A stretch of DNA of 54,170 nt, taken from positions 1 through 54,170 of the forward strand of contig JAFZXZ010000015.1 of the NCBI GenBank assembly GCA_017616555.1. Reading direction: 5' to 3'. Within the stretch, counting starts at the first letter, position 1, and each line of letters starts with the position of its first letter. The translations under genes and the position numbers were made by a program. Of this stretch, positions 17,934 to 28,146 are shown piece by piece. Origin of the DNA: a bacterium (GTDB taxonomy: Bacteria; Auribacterota; UBA3054). The notes beneath the pieces are model-generated. The model was not told where the DNA came from. It saw only the letters and a program-made list of their open reading frames with translations, and ran no database searches.

Positions 17934-18311
17934 ATGTCCGACGTTTGGCGCGACAAGGAAGACAGAAAGAATTTTTCGCCGTCATGCTTGGTGACGGTCC
18001 TCCTTTTCAGCGCCGCCCTCATCCTGGGCTTGCTTTTCCTTGCTAACTTCGTGACGGAACGATGCGGCGATCTTTTGAAGATGACGTATCCGTATGTCAC
18101 GCCTTTCATGGAAAAAGACGTTACGGGAGAGGAACAGGCTGAGTTTTCCAATTCCTGGTTCAGGGTCGCGGACTGCATAAACAAAGATCCTCTTATCCTG
18201 ACCAACAGAAGCGTTATGATAATCAAGAACATTGTTCTGGATCACAGCGTTTCCAAAGAAGAGATTGCGGAACTGACAAAATTAGCGGAGCGTTTGGAAG
18301 AAAATGAATAA
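17934..18311 (+). CDS. Small single-pass membrane protein
   Basis: A 125-residue protein with a charged N-terminus (MSDVWRDKEDRKNF), one membrane segment (about residues 20-40) and a hydrophilic, helix-forming C-terminal part. It begins two bases after the 983-residue protein gene and overlaps the next gene by eight bases, so it belongs to the same operon. No homologous family is recognised. By position it could be an accessory subunit of the ABC/DUF4340 complex. Confidence 0.6.
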   Translation: MSDVWRDKEDRKNFSPSCLVTVLLFSAALILGLLFLANFVTERCGDLLKMTYPYVTPFMEKDVTGEEQAEFSNSWFRVADCINKDPLILTNRSVMIIKNIVLDHSVSKEEIAELTKLAERLEENE

Positions 18312-19011
18312 GGCGCTTTTCCTGATGCTCCTCGCTTCATTGGGCGTTTTCGCCGAAAGCTACTTTACGGTGGATCTTCCCGAGAACTGGCAGAAAGTTC
18401 CCGCCAGCAGCCTTTCCATCTACAATCACGCCGAGGACGCTCTGAAAAACGAGAAGGTCGGCACTTACAGCGCGGCTTATGAGCGCAAGGCGCTCCTTGA
18501 TTTCACGCTGCCTTATATCCTGGTCGAGCAGGAGAAGCATGCTCCCTACAGCGTCTCTGAACTTGAGAGCATGGCCGAGGAGATGCCATCCATCATAAGG
18601 CAGGCTTATCTTCCTTTGCACCGCGCCGGAAAATTCGGGGAAGTGAAAGTCATGCCGGGGATCTATGACCGCGAGCGCAACATGGTCTTCACTTACTACG
18701 AGATGGTGAGAGCCAAACCGAGGGAGGAAATGTTTGCTTTCACGGCCTGTTTCCCAAGCAAAATTGGCCTTGTCAAGCTTCACGGCTTCGGCAAAAGATC
18801 CGACTATGAGAAGAGCATGGCGGAGATGGAGCAGATCTTAAACTCCTTCAAGTTCGGAAGCAACTACTTTTACACCCCGCCGCTTAAGAGCTCCAAAAAA
18901 CTGAAAGCCCTGCCGGTTGTTTGCATCGGCGCGTTCGTATTGCTTTACGCCCTGCGCTTTATTGGCAGGCGCCAGACAGGCGGAAGGGAGCCTTTTTCCA
19001 AAAAAGAGTGA
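18304..19011 (+). CDS. Secreted or membrane-tethered protein of unknown function
   Basis: A 235-residue protein with a signal peptide (MNKALFLMLLASLGVFA), a 180-residue extracytoplasmic domain and a C-terminal membrane segment (about 200-216) with a basic tail. The opening SYFTVDLPENWQKVP resembles domains that begin with a ligand-binding strand and the phrase PENW, as in PsbP/MOG1-like folds; that resemblance is weak. It overlaps the previous gene by eight bases and is followed after two bases by a lipoprotein gene, so three envelope proteins are made in series. Confidence 0.6.
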   Translation: MNKALFLMLLASLGVFAESYFTVDLPENWQKVPASSLSIYNHAEDALKNEKVGTYSAAYERKALLDFTLPYILVEQEKHAPYSVSELESMAEEMPSIIRQAYLPLHRAGKFGEVKVMPGIYDRERNMVFTYYEMVRAKPREEMFAFTACFPSKIGLVKLHGFGKRSDYEKSMAEMEQILNSFKFGSNYFYTPPLKSSKKLKALPVVCIGAFVLLYALRFIGRRQTGGREPFSKKE

Positions 19012-19013
19012 CT

Positions 19014-20096
19014 ATGAAAAATTATTTTCTCGCAGCGATCCTAACGTTTTTGCTTTGCGCCTGCCAAAATAAGGGCGCCCAAACTCCCGCCTGGCGGAAT
19101 ATGCCGAAGGCCAAGTCTTTGAGCGGAGATCTTGGCGACAACATACTGGCGCTTCCCGGGACGAACCGCTGCCTTATTATGGGAAAAAAGCTGGCGCTGC
19201 CGAAGTACGCCGCTTTTTACAGCGAGCCCAATGAGGATCCCAAAAGCATAGTTCCAATTCTTTTGGCGATAGGGGAGAGACAGTATTTTTCCGGGGAAAT
19301 GTACGCGGACACCAACAAGGTGGGAGCGTTCAAAACGCCCTCTTTCTTTTTGGGGACTTGCATCTCCAAGCACGGCTATTTCAGCCGCTCTGCCTTCAAG
19401 CCTATCAAACTGCCGGGGGAAGTCGCCAACATAACCCTCTGGGCCAACCAGAGTCTTATCAGGGAAGCAAACATGAGGCGCTGGAACGACATTCTCAGTT
19501 ACCACGACGACGCCTACAGGGAGCGCATGGCGAAGGCTTTCAGAACGACCAACATGCAGACCGATGAAGTCTGGGACGACAATGTGGATCTGACCGTCAG
19601 GATCCGCTACATAAAAGACGGCTACACCTATATGTTCTACAATTCCGGCCGTACCGCTGATTCTCCTGAAAACGTGGAACCAGTAAATGTTTTCAAGAAG
19701 CTGACGGCCGAGATCGAAACAAGGACTTCGCCCTCAAACGCCAATCTGCGCGACGTGATGCTCTATTTCTCCTATAACGGTGGCCCTCGCTACTACATGT
19801 ACAAGCGCGATTACGACCTGGAAGCCTGCTACTGGCGCCAATCAGAGCATGTGACGCTCCAGAACGATCCCTCAAAGGTCGGCGTCAAAATGCTTGTTGA
19901 GAGCAAGGGAAAGCTTATTGAGCAAAGGGATCTCGCGTTATCCGATTTCGTCGCCAATTATTTCCCGTACGCCACTTTCACAAACTTCGTAAGCGCTGTT
20001 ACCATAGAGGAGCCTCCGGAAGACACCACCCTGAAAATAACGGTGGACGGCGGACCTTTGTACGGCCCCATCGAAGTCGAAAAGAAGATAAAGTGA
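19014..20096 (+). CDS. Lipoprotein of unknown function
   Basis: A 360-residue protein from the ATG at 19014, chosen because a signal peptide with lipobox cysteine (FLLCAC) follows directly; an upstream in-frame start at 18921 would place this inside the protein. The body has no recognised motif. Two stretches, DLTVRIRYIKDGYTYMFYN and DVMLYFSYNGGPRYYMY, look like edge strands of beta-sandwich domains. It is the last gene of the Gld-like operon and ends one base short of the convergent homoserine dehydrogenase gene, leaving no space for a terminator. Confidence 0.6.
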   Translation: MKNYFLAAILTFLLCACQNKGAQTPAWRNMPKAKSLSGDLGDNILALPGTNRCLIMGKKLALPKYAAFYSEPNEDPKSIVPILLAIGERQYFSGEMYADTNKVGAFKTPSFFLGTCISKHGYFSRSAFKPIKLPGEVANITLWANQSLIREANMRRWNDILSYHDDAYRERMAKAFRTTNMQTDEVWDDNVDLTVRIRYIKDGYTYMFYNSGRTADSPENVEPVNVFKKLTAEIETRTSPSNANLRDVMLYFSYNGGPRYYMYKRDYDLEACYWRQSEHVTLQNDPSKVGVKMLVESKGKLIEQRDLALSDFVANYFPYATFTNFVSAVTIEEPPEDTTLKITVDGGPLYGPIEVEKKIK

Positions 20097-20097
20097 A

Positions 20098-21399
20098 TCA
20101 GAAGCCGGATTCCACTCTGAGCATGACTGTCTTGGACTGGATGCAGCCGAGTTTGTCGAGTTCTTCGATGGCGTCCTTCATCTGAGCTTCTTTGGTTTCC
20201 CTCGTCATGAAGGTCACGATGGAATAAGGCTGGGCTTTGGCGAATTCGTGCAAAATTACGGAGCTGATGCCGATATTCCTTTCCGTCAGGACGTTTGAGA
20301 GCGCGGCTATGACGCCAGGCTTGTCGTCCGTTTTCCAGCGCAGATAATAGCGCATTTCCATTTCAGGGGCGGGCACGACTTTAATTTCCTTGTCGAGCGC
20401 GAAGACCGGCAGCCTTCCGACTGAACCGCTGTGGATGTTCCTGGCGATGTCTATTATGTCGGCTGTCACGGCGCTGCTGGTGGCGTCCATGCCGGCGCCC
20501 TCGCCGTAATAGACGGTGCGGCCGATGGGCGTTCCGTTGATCTCGACGGCGTTGTAGGCGTCGCTTACTTTGGCCAGCATGCTTCCTTTGTCGATGAGCG
20601 TCGGGGCGACCATGCACTCCAGCCTGCCATCCTTCTCTTTGGCCCAGGCCAAAAGTTTTATGACGTACCCGAGCTCATAGGCGCAGCGGATGTCGATCTG
20701 GTCGAGGCCCATTATGCCTTCCGTAGAGATGTTTTCCGGTTTGACCCAGGAGCCGAAACAGTTGGCGCAGAGCAGGACCAGTTTATGCAAAGAATCTTTG
20801 CCGATAAGGTCGAAGGTGGGATCCGCTTCCGCGTATCCGTTCTGCTGCGCGGCCTTGACAGCGTCGTCAAACGCCATCTGGTCCTTGCCCATCCTGGTCA
20901 GGATGTAGTTGCAGGTTCCGTTGACGATGCCGCGGACGCTCTTTATCGTGTCGGCGGTCAAGCCTTCCCTTATTGACTTGATCACAGGTATTCCGCCGCA
21001 GACCGCGGCTTCGTAATAGAGATCGACGCCGTTTTCATTTGCGAGCGCGGCCAGCCTTGGTCCGTATTCGGCCAGGAGCGCCTTGTTGGCGGTCACGACG
21101 TTCTTCTTGTTTTCCAAGGCTTTCGTGATGACCGAGAGGGCGATGCCGCAGCCGCCGATCAGCTCGACGACGATGTCGATCTCGGGATCGTCAAGGATTT
21201 CGTCGGCGTTCGTGGTGAAGAGGTCAAGCGGGAGCTTGTAGGCGCGTTCCTTGTAGGGGTAAAGATCCGCGATCTTTTTCAGCTTGAGTTCGCAATTGAG
21301 ATGGCGTTTCTGCGCTGTCCCGTTCACGAGGTTGTTGGCGACGCCGGTGCCGACGACGCCGCAGCCGATGAGGCCGACGTTTATGCAATTCTTAGTCAT
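20098..21399 (-). CDS. hom: Homoserine dehydrogenase
   Basis: A 433-residue cytoplasmic enzyme that reduces aspartate semialdehyde to homoserine, for threonine and methionine synthesis. Visible are the nucleotide loop GLIGCGVVGTGV (about 8-19), GIVNGTCNYILTRM, and the active-site region ADPTFDLIGKDSLHKL with the catalytic lysines. The C-terminal 80 residues (YYLRWKTDDKPGVIAALSN onward) are an ACT domain, normally the site of threonine feedback control. It is monofunctional, with no aspartokinase fused. It is the last gene of the minus-strand run, 15 nt after glutamine synthetase. Confidence 0.93.
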   Translation of the reverse strand: MTKNCINVGLIGCGVVGTGVANNLVNGTAQKRHLNCELKLKKIADLYPYKERAYKLPLDLFTTNADEILDDPEIDIVVELIGGCGIALSVITKALENKKNVVTANKALLAEYGPRLAALANENGVDLYYEAAVCGGIPVIKSIREGLTADTIKSVRGIVNGTCNYILTRMGKDQMAFDDAVKAAQQNGYAEADPTFDLIGKDSLHKLVLLCANCFGSWVKPENISTEGIMGLDQIDIRCAYELGYVIKLLAWAKEKDGRLECMVAPTLIDKGSMLAKVSDAYNAVEINGTPIGRTVYYGEGAGMDATSSAVTADIIDIARNIHSGSVGRLPVFALDKEIKVVPAPEMEMRYYLRWKTDDKPGVIAALSNVLTERNIGISSVILHEFAKAQPYSIVTFMTRETKEAQMKDAIEELDKLGCIQSKTVMLRVESGF

Positions 21400-21414
21400 T
21401 ATCTTCTTTGTGTT

Positions 21415-23601
<2,187 letters not shown>

Positions 23602-23630
23602 TTGGGTAAAGGTGGTTGGTTGCTAAAAGA

Positions 23631-24185
23631 TCACTTAAACATCGTGTCGCTTTCCAGTCGCTGTCGCGCCGACTTGTCGTATAAAAATTCGACGAGCGCG
23701 AGCGCGAAAAGGTAAGCCGCGCCGGGTCCTTTTCCCGTTATTATGTTCCTGTCGATGACGACCGGTTCTTCGGTGCGCCACTTTGTTTTCAAGTATCCTT
23801 CCTCGCAGGAGGGGTAGCAGGTCGCCTCATAGTCGTCAAGAAGGCCTTTTTCGGCCAAGATGAAGGCGGGGGCGGCGCAGATGGCGGCGAGCGCTTCGCC
23901 GTTCTCGGCGCGATGCCTGATCATCTTGTCGAGCGCCTCGCAGTCCCTTAAATTGTAAGCGCCGGGGAGTCCGCCTGGCAGAACGACGAGATCGAAAGTT
24001 TCGCTTTCAACTTCTCTTATAGGGCAGTCGCTCACGACCGTAAGGCCGCGGGACATGGAAACGAAACCGCCTTCCGGGGAGGCGAGGGTCACTTCCGCTC
24101 CGGCTCTTTTCAGAAGATCGTAGGCTGTCAAAGCTTCGATCTCTTCGCTGCCGTCGGCTATGGCTATGAGAACTTTTTTCGTCAT
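23631..24185 (-). CDS. DJ-1/YajL family protein
   Basis: A 184-residue DJ-1/PfpI-superfamily protein. The nucleophilic elbow is AAICAAPA with the reactive cysteine at about residue 103; the conserved Glu is in ADGSEEIEA; PGGLPGAYNL and GKGPGAAYLFAL are DJ-1 signatures. The length and motifs fit the DJ-1/YajL branch (protein deglycation or cysteine-oxidation sensing, both debated) rather than PfpI proteases. It abuts the kinase gene with no intervening bases, so both are co-translated. Confidence 0.88.
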   Translation of the reverse strand: MTKKVLIAIADGSEEIEALTAYDLLKRAGAEVTLASPEGGFVSMSRGLTVVSDCPIREVESETFDLVVLPGGLPGAYNLRDCEALDKMIRHRAENGEALAAICAAPAFILAEKGLLDDYEATCYPSCEEGYLKTKWRTEEPVVIDRNIITGKGPGAAYLFALALVEFLYDKSARQRLESDTMFK

Positions 24186-25103
24186 TTATTTTGAGAGGAA
24201 GCGGAGCGCTTCGACGCGCTCCTCAATTTTAGCGAGAGTCAGGTCGCGGAATGCGTCGATGGAGAAAGCCGTGACCAAAAAAGATCCCATGGCCGTTCCG
24301 TATCTGACAGCTTCCGTAACGTTGTCATTGTTAAGTCTGCCGTTCCTGGCGATGAAGCCCAGAACGCCGCCCGCAAAGGAATCGCCGGCGCCCGTCGGAT
24401 CGACCACTTCTTCCGTCGGGAAAGCGGGGACGGCTTTCATAAAGCCGTTGCGGCCGAAGATCAAAGATCCGTGCTCGCCTTTTTTCAGCAGGAGATATTC
24501 GGGCGAGAAGCGCTCCATTACTTTTCTGCCTGCTGTGATCAGGTTCGGGCAGTCCGTGAACATCCTCGCTTCGCCGTCGTTCATGAAGATGACGTCGGCC
24601 TTCTCGAAAACTTTTTCGAGCTCGTCCCTGGCGGAATTGATGTAGAAGTTCATGGTGTCGCAGACCTTGTAGCAGGAAGGCCCCATTTCTTCCATGACTT
24701 TCAATTGCAGGGAGGGGAGAATGTTCGCTAAAAATAGCGTTTTGGCTTTCTTGTAATTCTCCGGGATCTTGGGCTCGAAAGTCGCGAAGACGTTCAGCAT
24801 CGTGCAGTGCGTGTCGGCGGCGTTGACGTCGTTCAGGTACGATCCGGTCCAGCGGAAAGTCTTGGCGCCCTTGACGATTTCAAGCCCTTCAAGGTCTATG
24901 CCGTGCGCCGTTAGGAGCTCGGTGTGTTCCTTGGGAAAATCGTCGCCCACAACGCCGATAAGGCCGACTTTGGCCTGGAAGGAGGCGCTCATGGAGAAAT
25001 AGACCACAGAGCCGCCCAGACAGTCCTTGTGCGTACCAAAGCGCGTCGTGACGGTGTCGAGGGCCATGGAGCCCACGGCGGTTATGTCGGGAATATTGCT
25101 CAC
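24186..25103 (-). CDS. PfkB family carbohydrate or nucleoside kinase
   Basis: A 305-residue ribokinase-superfamily kinase. The signature DPTGAGDSFAGG near residues 240-251 holds the catalytic aspartate and anion hole; the opening VGSMALDTV and GGSVVYFSM are the substrate side. This subgroup is often annotated as adenosine or sugar kinase, so the substrate is left open. The start is GTG at 25103, overlapping the TolB-like stop as GTGA (25100-25103). Being coupled to a TolB-like gene is not explained by function. Confidence 0.85.
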   Translation of the reverse strand: MSNIPDITAVGSMALDTVTTRFGTHKDCLGGSVVYFSMSASFQAKVGLIGVVGDDFPKEHTELLTAHGIDLEGLEIVKGAKTFRWTGSYLNDVNAADTHCTMLNVFATFEPKIPENYKKAKTLFLANILPSLQLKVMEEMGPSCYKVCDTMNFYINSARDELEKVFEKADVIFMNDGEARMFTDCPNLITAGRKVMERFSPEYLLLKKGEHGSLIFGRNGFMKAVPAFPTEEVVDPTGAGDSFAGGVLGFIARNGRLNNDNVTEAVRYGTAMGSFLVTAFSIDAFRDLTLAKIEERVEALRFLSK

Positions 25104-26353
25104 GGTTCAAGCGCGGGGGAGGTGTTGCTGCCGCCGCTTATCAGCGTCGTCTCCTTTCCGGTCTCGCTGTCTATTATCATGATCGAGGATCCGGCGCGGG
25201 TGAAGACGATGTGGCGGGAGTCGGCGGCCCAGCAGGGGAATTCATCGTTAGAGGGATTGTTCGTGATATTGGAGGAATTTCCGCTCGCCAGATCGCAAAC
25301 GCAGACCTCATAGTTGCCGCCGATCTGGGCGACGAAGGCGATCTTCTTGCCGTCGGGCGACCAGGCCGGGGAAGTGCAGTAGCGGGAGACGTTGCGGCAG
25401 ATGCGGGTGCGTCCGCCTCCGCTGGCGTTCATGATGTAGATCTGCGGACTCTTGCCTTCGTCGCAGGAGAAGACGATCTTATTGCTGTCGGGGGACCAGG
25501 AAGGCGAGGACTCGTTGTCGCGGCCTCTGGTCAGGCGCTTGTGCGAACCGCCGTTCAGGGCGTAGGTGTAGAGTTCCGGGAAGCCGTCCTTGTCTAAGAT
25601 GGCGGCCAGTTGCCTGCCGTCCGGAGAAATGCAGCCGGAGGTGTTCATGCCGGGCATGGCCAGAAGCTTCTGCGTTTTGCCGCTCGTCAGGTCAAGCTTG
25701 TAGATGACGGCGTGGTTGGCGCGGTAGCTCGTGTAGAGGATGTTCTTGTGATCGGGGTACCAGTCTGGGAAGGTGTTGAGGTCGCTGCCGCTCGTCAGGT
25801 TCTTCTTGTCGCCGCCCAGGATATCGCACATCACGATGTTCTTGGCGCGGCCGTAGCCTGAAGAGTAAAGCATTCTGGACTGGAAGAAGCCTTTCTCCTT
25901 AAGGACGTCCTGGACGATGTCGTTGGCGATGGCGTGCGCCACTCTGCGCGGGGAGACTGAGCCCATGTTGTAGGTCCTGGCCATGACGGCGGATCCGTTC
26001 GAAGTGTTGTAGAGCTTGAACGTCAATGTTGAGCCGGAGACTTCGCCCTTGCCGATCAGAGCGGCGCCCAGGTTACGCCAATTCTGGAAGTGGATGCCCT
26101 GGGCGTAATCAGCGTTATTCAGAGTCGTGGCATCGCTAGATGAGATGCGCGCCAGGGAAAATCCGCCGTGGATGTTGAGGTCCTTCCTGACGACGTCGGC
26201 TATCGAGACCGCGCCGCCCCTGAAGTCGCAGACATAAATAGGGATGCCCTTGCGCTGCGCCGTGCCGCGCACCGTTCCGGGGTTGATGACTTCCTCCGCA
26301 AAGACGGAGGATACTGCTAGGAGTGTCAGAAGACAAAGAAGCGATTTTTTCAT
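25100..26353 (-). CDS. tolB: TolB-like beta-propeller protein
   Basis: A 417-residue periplasmic protein with a signal peptide (KKSLLCLLTLLAVSSVFA). Residues 30-170 form the TolB N-terminal domain (VRKDLNIHGGFSLARIS), and the rest carries five PD40 repeats: FPDWYPDHKNILYTSY, ISPDGRQLAAIL, PSWSPDSNKIVFS, PAWSPDGKKIAFVA and PCWAADSRHIVFTR. TolB works with Pal and TolQRA in envelope constriction. None of those partners is in the window, so the symbol is by similarity only. It is the first gene of the minus-strand run. Confidence 0.85.
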   Translation of the reverse strand: MKKSLLCLLTLLAVSSVFAEEVINPGTVRGTAQRKGIPIYVCDFRGGAVSIADVVRKDLNIHGGFSLARISSSDATTLNNADYAQGIHFQNWRNLGAALIGKGEVSGSTLTFKLYNTSNGSAVMARTYNMGSVSPRRVAHAIANDIVQDVLKEKGFFQSRMLYSSGYGRAKNIVMCDILGGDKKNLTSGSDLNTFPDWYPDHKNILYTSYRANHAVIYKLDLTSGKTQKLLAMPGMNTSGCISPDGRQLAAILDKDGFPELYTYALNGGSHKRLTRGRDNESSPSWSPDSNKIVFSCDEGKSPQIYIMNASGGGRTRICRNVSRYCTSPAWSPDGKKIAFVAQIGGNYEVCVCDLASGNSSNITNNPSNDEFPCWAADSRHIVFTRAGSSIMIIDSETGKETTLISGGSNTSPALEP

Positions 26354-26391
26354 GGCTGTATCCCTATGTTAGTTTTAACCTTTATTTGTTT

Positions 26392-26420
26392 ATTTTATCT
26401 TAAAGGGGGTTTTTATGCAA
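26392..26420 (-). promoter_or_regulatory. Probable promoter for the tolB run
   Basis: On the minus strand, TTGCAT (26415-26420), a 17-bp spacer and TAAAAT (26392-26397). The spacer and -35 lie inside the inverted repeat at 26402-26434. The leader is about 30 bases and includes AGGGA before the ATG. Confidence 0.5.
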
Positions 26421-26434
26421 TAAAAAGCCCCTTT
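26402..26434. repeat. Long hairpin upstream of tolB
   Basis: AAAGGGG (26402-26408) pairs with CCCCTTT (26428-26434), one G-G mismatch follows, then TTTTTAT pairs with ATAAAAA around a three-base loop. It lies between the minus-strand tolB promoter and the plus-strand tRNA promoter. It could be an operator, a cruciform or a remnant terminator; the lack of a T-run directly after either arm argues against a standard terminator. Confidence 0.6.
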
Positions 26435-26451
26435 CCTCAAGGGACCGCCAC

Positions 26452-26480
26452 TTGTATTTTAGCCCTCGTTGTGATAGCAT
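26452..26480 (+). promoter_or_regulatory. Promoter for tRNA-Pro
   Basis: TTGTAT (26452-26457), a 17-bp spacer and TAGCAT (26475-26480) preceded by TGA, 14 bases before the tRNA 5' end. Its GC-rich discriminator-like stretch is not evident. Confidence 0.55.
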
Positions 26481-26494
26481 AAGGGGAAATGTGT

Positions 26495-26571
26495 CGGAGC
26501 GTAGCGCAGCCTGGTAGCGCACTTGACTGGGGGTCAAGTGGTCGCTGGTTCAAATCCAGTCGCTCCGACCA
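26495..26571 (+). tRNA. tRNA-Pro (anticodon GGG)
   Basis: A 77-nt cloverleaf with encoded CCA. The acceptor stem CGGAGCG pairs with CGCTCCG, the D stem is GCGC/GCGC, the anticodon stem CTTGA/TCAAG closes loop CTGGGGG with anticodon GGG at 26529-26531, and the T stem GCTGG/CCAGT (one G-U) closes TTCAAAT. Discriminator A precedes CCA at 26569-26571. Seven T residues follow directly and may end the transcript. Confidence 0.97.
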
Positions 26572-26589
26572 TTTTTTTATTACCGGCAT

Positions 26590-28056
26590 ATGCAGATCAA
26601 CCGTGTCCTGAGAAACACTTTTTCCCTCTTTACCGGCAAAGCCGCCTCGCACGCCCTGACGGCTGTCTTCAATATCTATCTGACACGGGCCCTTGGCAAG
26701 GAATTCTACGGCGACTTTACCGGCGCGCTATCCTGGATCGTAATGTTCTCGATCGTCGCCGAATACGGCCTCGGAACTTTGATGACGAGGATCGTGGCGA
26801 GGGAGCCGGAACGCAGCGACGAGCTTTTCTGGAATTCTGTCATCCTTAAAACTTTTTGCTCCATTTTGGCGGTCGCCCTCGCCATCGGCGCGCTCGTTTT
26901 GAGAGATCTCTTTGGTTTCGGCGCGGGCGGCGAGGATCTGACGCTCATCGCGCTCTTCTGCCTTTTCCTTTTCGCCAACGCCTGGTACATGTCGATGGCG
27001 GCAATTTTGAGAGGCCACCAGGACAACCACCTCGAGGCGGTGCTTTTTCTGATCGGCAAGCTGCTTTACGTAGGATTGGGCTTCGGAACACTCATGTTTG
27101 CCAAATGCGGGCTTGACGTCAAGACGAGGCTGATGGCGGTCTATTTCGCGCTCGGTTCCTTTGTTCCCCTCGTTCTGGGAACGGTCGCTTTAAGGATCAG
27201 ATACAAGCTCGGTCTTCCCAAGCCCAGCCTGAAAGTGATAATGGAGATGCTCAGCCAGGGCTGGCAGTTCTTCACGATCATGTTCACTTCCACCTTGCAC
27301 CTGAAGTTCGACCATGTGCTCTTGTGGTGGTTCGGATTCAAGGCGCAGCTGGGTGTTTACGGCGCGGCTTACAACCTTGTGCTCATTCCGCTCTTCTTGA
27401 CCAACTCCTTCACGGAGTCCATGTATCCCGCGCTGGCCAGCAGCAAGGAAGCGGGGGAGGAGGATTTCTGGCAGAGAGTGATGATAAGCCTGAGGTGGAT
27501 CGGCTGCCTGGGCTTTCCGTTCCTCTTCTGGGCGACTTTGGAAGCGCCCAGGATCCTTGATCTGGTTTACGGGAAAGAATTCGTGGAAGGCGCCCTGGCC
27601 TTGCAGATCCTGATCTGGGGACAGGGGCTCGACCTTTTCTGCCCCTTCTTCGGGCACGTACTGTATGTTAAGGAAAAGGAGCGCAAAGTCTTCTTCATCA
27701 ATTTGGCCAGCCTGATAGGCAATATCTTAGCCAACATAGTTTTGATCTACTTCCTCTGCCTGAGGAGAGGGAACGACCCGGCCCTGGCGCCCATCGCTTC
27801 GGCTCTTTCCATGGTAGTCTCTCTTTCTATCATGTTCATAGGCTACGTCATAAGCTTTTCCGAATTCGGGCGCGCAAGGGATAGCCTTCTGGCGCTTGCC
27901 AGGCCCGCCGTCCTGGCCCTTCTTACCCTGCCCGTTGTTTTCCTCATCAAGCCCTATGTTCCGGTCTATCTGACCTGGCTCGTTTACGGTATTGTCTTCA
28001 TGATCTTGGCTTTCGCCCTTAAGGTCGTGAGACTTCAAGACTACCGCCGCTTCTAG
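26590..28056 (+). CDS. Polysaccharide flippase (Wzx/MATE-like)
   Basis: A 488-residue integral membrane protein with about 12-14 hydrophobic segments. The opening NTFSLFTGKAASHALTAVF and TRALGKEFYGDF are the usual first helix and the RxLG-x-x-x-YG motif of oligosaccharide flippases of the MOP superfamily. It would move lipid-linked sugar units across the inner membrane. The start follows the tRNA by only 18 bases without a clear Shine-Dalgarno. A polysaccharide cluster begins at 51740, far away, so its partner glycan is unknown. Confidence 0.85.
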   Translation: MQINRVLRNTFSLFTGKAASHALTAVFNIYLTRALGKEFYGDFTGALSWIVMFSIVAEYGLGTLMTRIVAREPERSDELFWNSVILKTFCSILAVALAIGALVLRDLFGFGAGGEDLTLIALFCLFLFANAWYMSMAAILRGHQDNHLEAVLFLIGKLLYVGLGFGTLMFAKCGLDVKTRLMAVYFALGSFVPLVLGTVALRIRYKLGLPKPSLKVIMEMLSQGWQFFTIMFTSTLHLKFDHVLLWWFGFKAQLGVYGAAYNLVLIPLFLTNSFTESMYPALASSKEAGEEDFWQRVMISLRWIGCLGFPFLFWATLEAPRILDLVYGKEFVEGALALQILIWGQGLDLFCPFFGHVLYVKEKERKVFFINLASLIGNILANIVLIYFLCLRRGNDPALAPIASALSMVVSLSIMFIGYVISFSEFGRARDSLLALARPAVLALLTLPVVFLIKPYVPVYLTWLVYGIVFMILAFALKVVRLQDYRRF

Positions 28057-28068
28057 TTTCTTTTGGGC

Positions 28069-28098
28069 TTTACAGAATACCGCCCTCTTTGCTAAAAT
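28069..28098 (+). promoter_or_regulatory. Promoter for the transketolase operon
   Basis: TTTACA (28069-28074), an 18-bp spacer and TAAAAT (28093-28098) preceded by TGC. The ATG is at 28147, giving about a 40-nt leader. Confidence 0.7.
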
Positions 28099-28146
28099 CT
28101 CTTTATCAATTGTGTGTGTATCCAAAAATAAGGCCCAGGTCTATCT

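Noticed and set aside
18921..19013. Upstream in-frame start for the lipoprotein ending at 20096
   Set aside because: It would bury the lipoprotein signal peptide inside the protein and overlap the preceding gene by about 90 bases.
26495..28056. Genomic island inserted at tRNA-Pro
   Set aside because: No integrase, no repeat of the tRNA end found by eye, and the genes that follow have the same composition as the rest of the window.
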